The notes below the pieces were generated by a model. The model was not told where the DNA came from, did not search any database, and was given only the letters and a program-made list of their open reading frames with translations. A stretch of 64,000 nt of DNA from Planctomicrobium sp051465645 (lineage in GTDB: Bacteria > Planctomycetota > Planctomycetia > Planctomycetales > Planctomycetaceae). Each line of letters starts with the position of its first letter. The first letter of the stretch is position 1. The stretch is from the NCBI RefSeq assembly GCF_051465645.1, contig NZ_CP195790.1, positions 3,162,001-3,226,000 on the forward strand. The letters are read 5' to 3'. Positions 36,801 through 44,536 of the stretch are shown piece by piece. Made by a program: the position numbers and the translations under genes.

Positions 36801-37665
36801 GCTGGCGGATTCCAGACTGGACTGATTCCGTCGCCGTGACAACGAGTGAGTCGTTCGCAGTATCAATCTCCAGTACGAAGAGTGGACGAGAATCCGCTGC
36901 ATTTTCGTCGTCAAAATGAGAAACAACAAACGCTGGCAATCCGTGCGGGCCAGCATTCTCCAGCTTGGATCGCTGCTTGAAAGCCACATGCAGCTGTTTC
37001 GCCAGATCTAACGCTGACCGCTGTTGTGGTTTAATGTTGATCGAAGTGACCGGCTCGGCCTTCGCAGAGACCGATGGCTTGTCTGCAAAAGGCCCCGCAG
37101 CTGGAGCGACAGGAGGACTATCGGTCGCCCCTGCTGCTTCATGACTGACACGCTGAATCATCGATTCCTGACGTGTCGGCTGGATCGTTGTCGCGTTCAA
37201 TGGCAGCGCGGTCCCGGCAGTGGCTCCCGGTTGAACGTGATGCCGGCTGAACTCTTTGCGTTCGACGCGTGTGGAGATCACCTCCAACACTTCGTTCTTG
37301 GCAACGAGTCTGTAACCGAGTTTTTCGAGATCGCGGTTCAGAATTCGAACCGCGTCTTCCCGTTTATGTTTTTCGAAGTCCGTTCGGCTGAATTTCCCTG
37401 GTGGAACTTCTGGCATGACCAGGGTGGATCCAGTCTCATTGGCCACCTGGGTCAACACTTCGTCCCAAGGCTTTCGCAGAAAGTTCAGTTTGCACTGTGC
37501 CTCTCCCTTCGCGGAACTTGTTCCACGGGTTTCTGGCGACGAGTTTGCCTGACGCGATCTCGACGGTTCAGCTGCATTGGCCGTGAGTGCGCACGGAAAT
37601 GCAAGCGGTACCGCCGCAAGGAAGGACAGAAGCCTGCCGATTCTGTTGAACCGGGGTGCTAGCAT
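33886..37665 (-). CDS. Giant GspD-type secretin
   Basis: A 1259-residue exported protein, about twice the length of E. coli GspD. After the leader and an STN/N0-like region (about 55-140) comes a low-complexity Pro/Ala stretch, then about five secretin N-type repeats (for example EIHLLKLQHVDSQSLSQLL, VHVFRLKHAISTSVAEML, MQLFQLKSAVATELATFL, IKVFTLKNADASSAATLL, TTVLKLRNSPVADVAQAI), each followed by a RTNS/ITSAT-like strand. The C-terminal secretin domain has RVLSRPQVIALDNQTAQVQV, VPDGQTVVLAGMI and VPWLGDLPLIGKAFR. It should form an outer-membrane pore. No other type II or pilus genes are in the window. Confidence 0.88.
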   Translation of the reverse strand: MLAPRFNRIGRLLSFLAAVPLAFPCALTANAAEPSRSRQANSSPETRGTSSAKGEAQCKLNFLRKPWDEVLTQVANETGSTLVMPEVPPGKFSRTDFEKHKREDAVRILNRDLEKLGYRLVAKNEVLEVISTRVERKEFSRHHVQPGATAGTALPLNATTIQPTRQESMIQRVSHEAAGATDSPPVAPAAGPFADKPSVSAKAEPVTSINIKPQQRSALDLAKQLHVAFKQRSKLENAGPHGLPAFVVSHFDDENAADSRPLFVLEIDTANDSLVVTATESVQSGIRQLILKLDANPLAEGIPPKIVAGDGTLAEAGRKLAQPISLIAQAQAKQPPAAAAEAPADFEPAVPAAPPMPPATGEAPAAGTPATSGVTPGTTTALPALLGNLKGDVSIEALNDLDLLILRGNEKDVEAVMQVIRAVEQMAVGSMPEIHLLKLQHVDSQSLSQLLNDVYARMTELRTNNAQQSQVAVRVIPVVVPNAVLVLAPSQAIQAVLELAEELDRPVDPGHEVHVFRLKHAISTSVAEMLTTFYTQPPTGLGTRIKVAADARTNSIIVQANPRDLTEITEFIRGVDSEHASSVSRMQLFQLKSAVATELATFLNDAVQSILNPARVSATGGIGGGQGQTGTANQQAKATVLEFLRDGSSDLIRSGLLNDIRFNADPRTNSLMVTASEQSMPLVEELIRMLDRPSSVISEIKVFTLKNADASSAATLLQELFNAGTTQGNQGNLANRASSALGIELMGAQGSGSNLVPMRFSVDARTNSVVAVGGADALQVVEAILYKLDTNDARNRQTTVLKLRNSPVADVAQAINEFLQAQRELATLDPNRISTSQLLEQEIIVTAEPVTNSLLISATPAYFKQLEEIAKRLDAEPPQVVIQAMLVEVTLNNQDEFGVELGFQDPVLFARSAISDLVTTTTTTAVPGVGNVQTTNVISQQAIPGFNFNNQPLGSNNTNAATNGTVGAQGLSNFAVGRTNSDLGYGGMVLSASSDSVSVLIRALAARRTVRVLSRPQVIALDNQTAQVQVGQEVPVPTGVTISNGIAQTTVETRNAGLILTVSPRISPEGQIVMEVAAEKSAYPNLTSGVPISTDANGNVVYSPVKDITTARTTVKVPDGQTVVLAGMISKDDSIEERKVPWLGDLPLIGKAFRYDGYTNNRRELLIFLTPRVIHGDADAEMLKQIEAGRLHFFQDDVEAIHGPIYGAPQEMTLPIQNSPPLNLYPANPAEIPALPPPTLTPGMINPTGAKAISPLDDQ

Positions 37666-38173
37666 GGGACCATCCAGATTCGTTCATAAGGAAATAAGAT
37701 TCCGCGTATCGCGACAGGTCAGGAATTTTCACCAAAACCTGCGATCTCGGCGAATATGGTTAAAGAATCCCGTTCGCGTTAGTGCGATCGCGTCCGTCCA
37801 TCAATTTTGGACGATCCCACACGCACGATTCGGCAGGAACTGCCATTAACTGGCTCAGAATCAGTCGAACAGGAAGGAACTTAGAGACGAATCGCGACTC
37901 ACCCTATTCTGCAAGTTCCGGTCAAACCGGGCGAGCTTGAGGCAAATTCGAGGCAAAAGCGCCGTTTCTTCCAAATTTCCCGACAACAATGCACGGTGAA
38001 TGTCGGCGACAAGAGGGTACGGGCTGTCCCAGAAGATGATTTCGGGGAGGGACATCGAAGATTTGTGTGCAATTCGACATAAAATTTTGCAAAGTCGGAG
38101 TACACTTTTCAGGCTGGCGTCAACTATAATAACGCTAAGTTTTGTATTTCCTGTGATAATTGGAGTGTTTGCC
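37666..38173. other. Divergent region between the secretin and infC
   Basis: Gene-free. A perfect TATAAT at 38125-38130 with only a weak -35 lies 44 bases before the infC start. Open frames crossing it on both strands are not supported; one runs in phase with infC from 38000 but would begin upstream of this promoter element. Confidence 0.5.
38125..38130 (+). promoter_or_regulatory. Likely -10 element of infC
   Basis: A perfect TATAAT. The -35 region around 38102-38107 is poor. Transcription from here would begin near 38137 and leave a leader of under 40 bases, which would exclude start codons at 38000 and favours the AUU at 38174. Confidence 0.5.
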
Positions 38174-38854
38174 ATTTCTCGTCCACCGCAACAGCCCGCC
38201 TCGCGCAGTCCTTCGAATCTTCCTCGGATGAATGAACGCATCCGTATTTCGCCGGTCCGCGTCGTGAATGCGGAAGGAGAGATGCTGGGTGTGATCGAAA
38301 CGGCTGCCGCTCTGCAGATGGCTCAGGATGTTGGGCTCGATCTTGTCGAAGTCAGCCCTGACTCGAAGCCACCTGTTTGCCGAATCATGGACTTCGGCAA
38401 AGCCCAATACGAAAAGCACCGTAAGTCAGCCGGGCCGAAGCAACACAAGAGCCAGCTGAAGCAGATTCGCCTGGGCCCTAAGACCGGCCAGCACGACATT
38501 CACGTGAAGGTCGAAAAGGCTCGCGAATTCCTGTCACGTAAAGACAAAGTGAAGGTGAACGTGGTCTTCCGTGGCCGTGAAAACGCTCACCACGACCGAG
38601 GCCGCGACCTCCTGCAGGAAATCATCAACCAGTTGGGTGATGCTGCGGTGATCGAGCAACCACCACGCATGGAAGGGGCTCGCGCAATGTCGATGCTCCT
38701 GATGCCGAGCAGCAAAACAATCGCAGCGGCAAAATCACTCAGTGCTGCGAAGCCAAATCAGAAGCCATCGGCTGAAGTTGACGATAATGATGATATTGAC
38801 GACGTTGATGACGATTCAGCAGATGACACATCAGACGATAGCACTGATGAATAA
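38174..38854 (+). CDS. infC: Translation initiation factor IF-3
   Basis: About 226 residues if translation starts at the ATT at 38174, which has GGAG eight bases upstream; an ATG at 38228 is the next in-frame choice. AUU starts are the known basis of IF-3 autoregulation in E. coli. The N-terminal domain begins NERIRISPVRVVNAEGEMLG, with SKPPVCRIMDFGKAQYE following, and the C-terminal domain has IRLGPKTGQHDIHVKVEKAR and VNVVFRGRE. The last 25 or so residues are a strongly acidic Asp-rich tail absent from the standard protein of about 180 residues. rpmI and rplT do not follow. A terminator lies at 38886-38920. Confidence 0.9.
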   Translation: MSRPPQQPASRSPSNLPRMNERIRISPVRVVNAEGEMLGVIETAAALQMAQDVGLDLVEVSPDSKPPVCRIMDFGKAQYEKHRKSAGPKQHKSQLKQIRLGPKTGQHDIHVKVEKAREFLSRKDKVKVNVVFRGRENAHHDRGRDLLQEIINQLGDAAVIEQPPRMEGARAMSMLLMPSSKTIAAAKSLSAAKPNQKPSAEVDDNDDIDDVDDDSADDTSDDSTDE

Positions 38855-39323
38855 GTTCTGCTTTGATTCGTGAAATGAATCATTCAACGCTCTTGGTCGC
38901 CTCGATCAAGAGCGTTTTTTCATGCCTTGTTCACGATCTCAACAGTTGACTTCTCGTCCGCTCTCTCAGTCCTCCCATCGTCAGTCTGCATTTGTGAGTT
39001 CATGTCATACCATCAGAAACATGGAAGCAGTCCCCATCTGTTTAAACAGCCACAGGATAAAGCGAACCGACTTGGTGACCGTTGACTCCTCAATCGTGAA
39101 CGTAAGAATTGAACGGCTCAAGGAATCGAATTGGGTCTCCGAATCGTTAAGATCAGACTTGAAGCCGTTCGACAACAGAACCAGAATGCATTGACTGGAG
39201 CATCGAACTTAAGCCACAGACCAACTTAGAGCCTGAAGAAACCGGACTTCGCCAGGTAATCCGGCTGCGATGCAGCCATACGAGAAACCGAACCGGGCGA
39301 TCAGGTTCGTAGGATTGATTGAC
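38855..39323. other. Region between infC and map
   Basis: After the terminator no gene is supported. Ribosomal protein genes rpmI and rplT, usual infC partners, are not present here. A TTGACT at about 39083 lacks a well-spaced -10. Confidence 0.5.
38886..38920 (+). terminator. Terminator after infC
   Basis: AACGCTCTTG pairs with CAAGAGCGTT over an 11-base loop, with a six-T run. Confidence 0.85.
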
Positions 39324-40142
39324 ATGCGCCGGCTGATTCCATTTCGCAAGCAAAATAAACTGCCATTGTATCTCGAACCGGCAGAGCAGGATGGACTACG
39401 CGCCGCTGGCAGTTTCAATGCTCAGCTGATGGATTTCCTGCGCCCCCACGTAAAGGCCGGCGTCACGACGAACGCTCTCGATCGACTCGCGGAAGAGTAC
39501 ACTCGAGACCACGGGCATTTGCCGGCATGCCTTGGGTATCACGGATATCCAAAATCGATCTGCACCAGTATCAATGCGGTGGTGTGCCACGGAATTCCGA
39601 ATGACGAACCACTGAATCCCGGCGACATTGTCAACGTGGACTGCACTACGATCGTAAATGGCTGGTACGGTGACTCTTCTGAAACATTCCTGATTGAGCC
39701 TGTTGCAGCCGATATCCGAAAGCTTGTTCAGGTCACGTTCGATTCACTCTGGATCGGAATCGACGTCTTGCAGCCCTATTGTTCTGTCATGGAAATTGGT
39801 GCCGCGATTTCCCGCTTCGGTTGGAAACACGGTTACGGAGTCGTCGAGAACTTTCAGGGTCATGGAATCGGACGGGCGTTCCATCAAGAACCGGGAGTTC
39901 CACACGTCCCGAACCGCAAAAACCAGCGAGACATTCTCGCCCCGGGTGTTTGCTTCACAATTGAACCGATGCTTAACCTCGGCACTAAAGGGACCTCTGG
40001 CCCACTTGCGGATGGGTGGACCGTTTTAACCGAAGACAGAGCTCCCTCCGCCCAATTTGAGCACCAGATTCTGATGACTGAGTCCGGCCCGGAAGTGTTG
40101 ACGCTGACGAAGAATGGGCCCATGCCTGGACACATCTTTTAA
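39324..40142 (+). CDS. map: Type I methionine aminopeptidase
   Basis: About 272 residues from the ATG at 39324 (AGGA nine bases upstream); an in-frame ATG at 39270 would add 18 residues. It removes the initiator Met from nascent proteins. The five metal ligands are visible: the two Asp in VNVDCTTIVNGWYGDSSETF, His in GHGIGRAFHQEPG, Glu in CFTIEPML, and Glu in QFEHQILMT. The YPKSICTSINAVVCHGIP segment carries the conserved substrate His. The N-terminal extension of about 25 residues is basic. No neighbour in an obvious operon. Confidence 0.93.
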   Translation: MRRLIPFRKQNKLPLYLEPAEQDGLRAAGSFNAQLMDFLRPHVKAGVTTNALDRLAEEYTRDHGHLPACLGYHGYPKSICTSINAVVCHGIPNDEPLNPGDIVNVDCTTIVNGWYGDSSETFLIEPVAADIRKLVQVTFDSLWIGIDVLQPYCSVMEIGAAISRFGWKHGYGVVENFQGHGIGRAFHQEPGVPHVPNRKNQRDILAPGVCFTIEPMLNLGTKGTSGPLADGWTVLTEDRAPSAQFEHQILMTESGPEVLTLTKNGPMPGHIF

Positions 40143-40339
40143 AGATGTCACAGCCGATCGTTGAGGACACAACTTCGCTCAGGTGAATCGCGATCTCGAT
40201 TCGGATTTGTGCCGGGCTGGATAAAAACAAAATGCAATCGCCGTCATGACCGGAATCGCCGATGCTTTTTCGCAACATTTCAGCCTCAGGCAACGAATCA
40301 TCGCCAGTATCCCCTGATTTGTGAAATAGGCTGAAAATC

Positions 40340-41131
40340 ATGACAGCCATTAGCCCCACTCAATCCATGTCGCAGCCAGCAACCGAGGCAGGCCCCCTTC
40401 GAATTGTTGCAGTCATGCCTGCATACAATGCCGAGGCAACGCTCGAACGGACGCTCGCCGACATCCCGGCAGGCGTCGTTGATGAAGTAATTCTGGTCGA
40501 CGACTGCAGTCGTGACCACACTGCAGATCTGGCACGAAAGCTGGGCCTGACCGTCATCGTGCACGAAAAGAACAAAGGTTACGGGGGGAACCAGAAAACC
40601 TGTTACGAGCAGGCTCTGGCCAGCGGGGCTGACATCGTTGTCATGATCCACCCTGACTATCAGTACGACAGTCGTGTTATTGGCGCCGCTGCTGAATTCC
40701 TGCGTCTCGGCATCTGCGATGTGATTCTCGGATCCCGCATTCGCACCCGAAGCGAAGCGCTCGCAGGGGGAATGCCTGGCTGGAAATACATCGCAAATCG
40801 CTTGCTGACAATCACCGAGAATGTCGCCCTTGGGCAAAATCTCGGAGACTTTCACAGCGGGTTCCGCGCCTATCGTCGTGAAGTCCTGGAAACAATTCCG
40901 TGGCAGAACAACACCGACGACTTTGCTTTTGACAGCCAGTTCCTGGCGCAATCGGTCTATTTCAAGTTCAAACTCGGTGACATCCCGGTTCCTGTCCGCT
41001 ACTTCGATGAAGCTTCCAGCATCAATTTTCGACGTTGCGTGAAATACGGACTGACGACACTTCTGGTCCTCGCCCAGTTCTGGTTACAGAAACTCCGACT
41101 GGCCAATTTCAAGATCTTCCAAAAGAAATAG
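40340..41131 (+). CDS. Family 2 glycosyltransferase (polyprenyl-phosphate hexose synthase-like)
   Basis: A 263-residue GT-A protein. The N-terminus has VAVMPAYNAEATLERTL (here VVAVMPAYNAE), VDEVILVDDCSRDHT with the nucleotide-binding DD, NKGYGGNQKTCYEQAL, and a metal-binding MIHPDYQYD. The later FHSGFRAYRREVLETIPW and DIPVPVRYF match dolichyl-phosphate mannose or glucose synthase-like bacterial enzymes. It has no C-terminal membrane helices, so it is probably cytoplasmic and membrane-associated. It likely glycosylates a lipid carrier or envelope polymer; donor and acceptor are unknown. Confidence 0.85.
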   Translation: MTAISPTQSMSQPATEAGPLRIVAVMPAYNAEATLERTLADIPAGVVDEVILVDDCSRDHTADLARKLGLTVIVHEKNKGYGGNQKTCYEQALASGADIVVMIHPDYQYDSRVIGAAAEFLRLGICDVILGSRIRTRSEALAGGMPGWKYIANRLLTITENVALGQNLGDFHSGFRAYRREVLETIPWQNNTDDFAFDSQFLAQSVYFKFKLGDIPVPVRYFDEASSINFRRCVKYGLTTLLVLAQFWLQKLRLANFKIFQKK

Positions 41132-41628
41132 CCCTGCACTGAGATTCAGCGTCGACTCGACCTTCAACGGATCTGTTGTCGCTACGCCGTGACACCCTGC
41201 ACTATTTTGCAGCACACCCGTCTGTTCGATTGCAGCGGACGAGACTCGGCTGTTGAGAATCGCTCGTATGCCGAAACTGGGTGAGTCCAGTGTACGAAGT
41301 GTTCCCAGATCCCCTCGCCGCTGATTGAGGTGAGAAATTGCTGGACACAGGGCCGTTCTGCTCACGTCGCCCTTCCTTATTTTCCGATCTGGCACGAAGC
41401 CTGCGATGCATTTCCGCGGGATCTACCGCGATTTTATTTCTAGTCACCGCTCCTCGACACGATAAAATAAGTGGAGCTCTCAAGTTGCGTTCTAAAACTG
41501 CAATTTGTTGTATTTACGATTCAGGATTTTCCTACAATTGAATTGCATTTATAGTTGAAGTTCATTTCAACCTGAGTACGATCTAACTGAGAAACAGGGA
41601 ACTTCGGAGCATTCGGAACCATTCATCC
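41132..41628. other. Gene-free region with A/T-rich 3' part
   Basis: No supported gene. From about 41440 the sequence becomes A/T-rich; TACAAT at 41533-41538 could be a -10 for the next gene, but the nearest -35-like TTGTAT is 19 bases away. Confidence 0.4.
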
Positions 41629-42168
41629 ATGCGGACTCGTCTTGGAATCGTGAACTTGACCATCGTCATGACGTCATTCGTCATGATGGTTGGTGTTCGC
41701 ACGTTCCATCCTCCGCTGGTGCATTTCCATTGCCATAACAGCGTTGAATGTCAGGACAATGTTGGCTGCTCTGTCGGGAGCGGTCCATGTTCAAAGCAAT
41801 CAACTTGTCAGTCGCAGGAGGAAAGCTCCCGCCAGACGAGCAAGAAGAAGGGATCTGCGACGCAATCCTGCGGACACCTGCATGCTCACACAACAGCACG
41901 CCACAGCCATGCTCACCACCACGAGCACGGACATCAACACGGCAAAGAAACTGACGAAGCTCCCGCAAACCCTCAGCAAGATCTTCCTTGCCATTCAGAG
42001 TCATGCCTGTTGTGTCAGTTTCTGATTCAAGCTGTCCAACTACTCTCATGTCCAGTCATGCTGGCTGGTGAAGAACAGGTCACAGAGAGACCTGTCAGTG
42101 AGGTTATTGAAGTTGTCACTGTCGCGCTGTCCGGACCATATGTCCGTGGACCGCCACTGAACGTCTGA
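41629..42168 (+). CDS. His/Cys-rich exported protein
   Basis: A 179-residue protein with an N-terminal hydrophobic leader (about 8-24). The middle holds many Cys (CHNSVECQDNVGC) and a His cluster (HTTARHSHAHHHEHGHQHG) suited to Zn, Ni or Cu binding. A second Cys group CHSESCLLCQFL leads into a hydrophobic stretch, and the protein ends RGPPLNV. Layout and tail recall short DUF2946-like proteins, but that is tentative. The ribosome site is weak. It may be a metal-buffering envelope protein; function not established. Confidence 0.58.
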   Translation: MRTRLGIVNLTIVMTSFVMMVGVRTFHPPLVHFHCHNSVECQDNVGCSVGSGPCSKQSTCQSQEESSRQTSKKKGSATQSCGHLHAHTTARHSHAHHHEHGHQHGKETDEAPANPQQDLPCHSESCLLCQFLIQAVQLLSCPVMLAGEEQVTERPVSEVIEVVTVALSGPYVRGPPLNV

Positions 42169-42497
42169 TTTCGCTGAAGATGCACCGGGAATGCTAAGGG
42201 CAAGTTGGCTAAACAGCCTGAGGCTTCCTTCTGCAGTGTGTCTTACCAATCGCAACCGGCAGTCTGAACGAACTCCGTTGCATACGTTTGGCGACACATT
42301 TTCTCATCAGCGAAGAATGCATGTCATGAGTCATTTCACATGGCTATCCGGCCATGGAGATCTGACGCGGTACTCAGAGAGCCACCGTCATTGAGTGTCG
42401 TCCGGAGACCGCGAATTCCTGAAATTCGCGTCGAATCGGGCTGCTTTATTCACTCCGCATTCCATTGCAATCAGACTTTTATTTCGAGGACAGCCTC
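42169..42497. other. Intergenic region upstream of DUF1559 gene
   Basis: No gene or clear terminator. Small open frames lack support. Confidence 0.4.
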
Positions 42498-43409
42498 ATG
42501 CGTGCAACTCAACGTCGCGCCGCGTTTACATTGATCGAACTTCTTGTCGTCATCGCAATTATCGCCATTCTAATCGCTCTGCTGTTGCCTGCCGTACAAC
42601 AGGCGCGAGAAGCCGCTCGACGATCACAATGCAAAAACAACCTGAAGCAGATCGGGCTCGCCCTTCACAACTATCTTGATGTTCACAACACCTTCCCACC
42701 GGGGTGGATTGGCGTGAACCAAGCAACTCGTCTCCCCGAAGTCATGGGCAACAGCGGATTTGCCTGGGGCTCGTTCATTCTGCCTTATCTGGAACAAGGT
42801 GCCGTCTCGAACAGTATCCAGTTCACACTCCCGACTGACCACACGACAAACCGCCCTTACCTGAAGCTGAAACTGACAGCGTTTCAATGCCCGAGCGATC
42901 CAAAGCCGGATACGTTCACCATTGAAGACCAGAACGGCGCCAACACCGAGATGGCCACCGCGAATTATGCTGGCGTTTTTGGAACTCACGAACTCCACGA
43001 CTGCGAAGGAACCCCGGGAGTAGCACCGCTGACCAGTCAGGGACAATGTGTCAGCAACGGAGCATTCTTCCATAACAGTAAGGTGTTGATCCGAGACTTC
43101 TCAGACGGAACCAGTTCGACTTTCCTCGTTGGAGAACGAACGACCTATGAACACGACGACGAAATTGTGTACGGCACCTGGGCCGGAGCATTGCCTCAGG
43201 TTGACGAGATGATCGGTCGGGTCATCGGGCACGCGACTCACGCCCCCAATCATGGACATCATGCTGAAGACTTCGGCAGTTCACATACAGGCGGAGCACA
43301 CTTCGTCATGGCCGATGGACACGTCGTCTTCATCAGCGATGTCATTGATGAAGGAATCTTTCGGGCATTGAGCACCCGAAGTGGCAACGAAGTGATCGGC
43401 GAGTACTAG
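42498..43409 (+). CDS. DUF1559 pilin-like protein
   Basis: About 303 residues from the ATG at 42498, with GAGGA nine bases upstream. The N-terminus has the type IV pilin/pseudopilin motif AAFTLIELLVVIAIIAILIA, cleaved before Phe and N-methylated by a prepilin peptidase, followed by the DUF1559 hallmark LPAVQQAREAARRSQCKNN. The C-terminus ends with the H-x-G-G-A-H-F-V-M-A-D-G-H-V pattern typical of the family. Planctomycetes carry many such genes; their role is not established. The second copy is at 47921-48967. Confidence 0.9.
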   Translation: MRATQRRAAFTLIELLVVIAIIAILIALLLPAVQQAREAARRSQCKNNLKQIGLALHNYLDVHNTFPPGWIGVNQATRLPEVMGNSGFAWGSFILPYLEQGAVSNSIQFTLPTDHTTNRPYLKLKLTAFQCPSDPKPDTFTIEDQNGANTEMATANYAGVFGTHELHDCEGTPGVAPLTSQGQCVSNGAFFHNSKVLIRDFSDGTSSTFLVGERTTYEHDDEIVYGTWAGALPQVDEMIGRVIGHATHAPNHGHHAEDFGSSHTGGAHFVMADGHVVFISDVIDEGIFRALSTRSGNEVIGEY

Positions 43410-43509
43410 ACCGATTTGGTCTATCACGTGGCCGCGATGCAGCTCTCCAGTTAGGAGAAAAGCTGAATCCAGCGTGCCAGCACTGCTTCGAAAATCGTTA
43501 TCAAATGAT

Positions 43510-43540
43510 GCGAGCCCTCAAAGATAATTTGAGGGCTCGC
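43510..43540. terminator. Convergent hairpin after DUF1559 and lptB
   Basis: A perfect 13-bp stem, GCGAGCCCTCAAA with TTTGAGGGCTCGC, and a five-base loop. The T-tracts on both sides are weak, so termination efficiency is uncertain. Confidence 0.65.
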
Positions 43541-43635
43541 TCTGATTTCAACGGTCCGTTTTGGGGATCGACTCAGTCCCCGGAGGTTCAGTTCATCTCC
43601 TCCTGAACGTTACATGAAACGTTCAGCGAACCCAT

Positions 43636-44448
43636 TCACGCCGCGTTCTGCTCGTTTGATTTCTTGTCAGCATCCTTACGAGCCTGGTTGGGGCGGAAGT
43701 TTGCCTTCTCCTCAATGATCGACGTCGCATCGAATCGACGACCAAAGTATTTCGCCTGAGCCTCTGGGTGATTCAGCACTGTTTCGACATCACCGCTCAC
43801 AAGGACACGCCCATCACAAATGATGTTGCTCCGGTCAGTGATCGTCAGGGTTTCACGCTCCCGGTGGTCGGTGAGAAGAATGGAGATCCCGCTATTGCGC
43901 AGCTCTCCAATAATATCCTGAATGTCGTTGATCGTTGTCGGGTCGATCCCTGTGAACGGTTCGTCCAACAGGATGATCTTCGGTTCACTCGCCAGACAGC
44001 GCGAGATCTCAAGACGACGGCGTTCTCCCCCGGACAATGTTGAGGAGATCTGCTTACGTTTCTTCTGAAGTCCGAACTGTTCCAGCAGAGTGTTCGCCCG
44101 GGCTTTTCTCTGTTTGTACGAGAGCGGAAGAAACTCAAGGATTGCGAAAAGATTCTGCTCGACAGTGAGCTTGGTAAAAATGCTCTGATCCTGTGGCAGG
44201 TAGCCCATGCCGTTTCTGGCCCGTTTGTACATCGGCCAGTTCGTGACATCTTTTCCGTTCAGAAAGACCCGTCCTTCGGTCGGCGAGATCAGCCCACACG
44301 CCATTCGAAACGTGGTTGATTTTCCAGCACCGTTTGGACCAAGCAAGCCCACGATTTCGCCAGGGTTCACGTCGAACGAAACCCCATCGACCGCACGCTT
44401 GCCAGTTGAGTAGGTCTTCGCCAGTCCCTGGCATTCCAAAATCGACAT
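43636..44448 (-). CDS. lptB: LPS export ABC transporter ATP-binding protein
   Basis: About 270 residues from the ATG at 44448 (GGGACGAG upstream). ABC ATPase with Walker A GPNGAGKST, signature LSGGERRR and Walker B ILLDEPF. The LptB-type stretch MGYLPQDQSIFTKLTVEQNL identifies the branch that powers LPS transport from the inner membrane with LptFG. E. coli LptB is 241 residues; the extra C-terminal 30 are charged and unique. LptF, LptG, LptA and LptC are not in the window. The Nramp-like gene lies 88 bases upstream on the same strand. Confidence 0.87.
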   Translation of the reverse strand: MSILECQGLAKTYSTGKRAVDGVSFDVNPGEIVGLLGPNGAGKSTTFRMACGLISPTEGRVFLNGKDVTNWPMYKRARNGMGYLPQDQSIFTKLTVEQNLFAILEFLPLSYKQRKARANTLLEQFGLQKKRKQISSTLSGGERRRLEISRCLASEPKIILLDEPFTGIDPTTINDIQDIIGELRNSGISILLTDHRERETLTITDRSNIICDGRVLVSGDVETVLNHPEAQAKYFGRRFDATSIIEEKANFRPNQARKDADKKSNEQNAA

Positions 44449-44536
44449 TTCTCGTCCCTGCCGAGTCCTTCGACACAATTCACTTTGAATGAAAAGTGTA
44501 CGAAAATAGAGACTTACGCCTCAAGGTGAAAACCGT

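Noticed and set aside
34000..37662. Several plus-strand open frames within the secretin
   Set aside because: They are antisense shadows of a confirmed secretin.
38000..38173. Longer infC frame
   Set aside because: It would start upstream of the TATAAT element and has no resemblance to IF-3.
41897..41943. His codon-rich repeat as a possible CRISPR or satellite
   Set aside because: The repeats are CAC/CAT codons for the His cluster of the 41629 protein, not spaced units.
42498..43409. True major pilin
   Set aside because: The N-terminus is pilin-like but the body is DUF1559, and no pilus assembly genes are adjacent.
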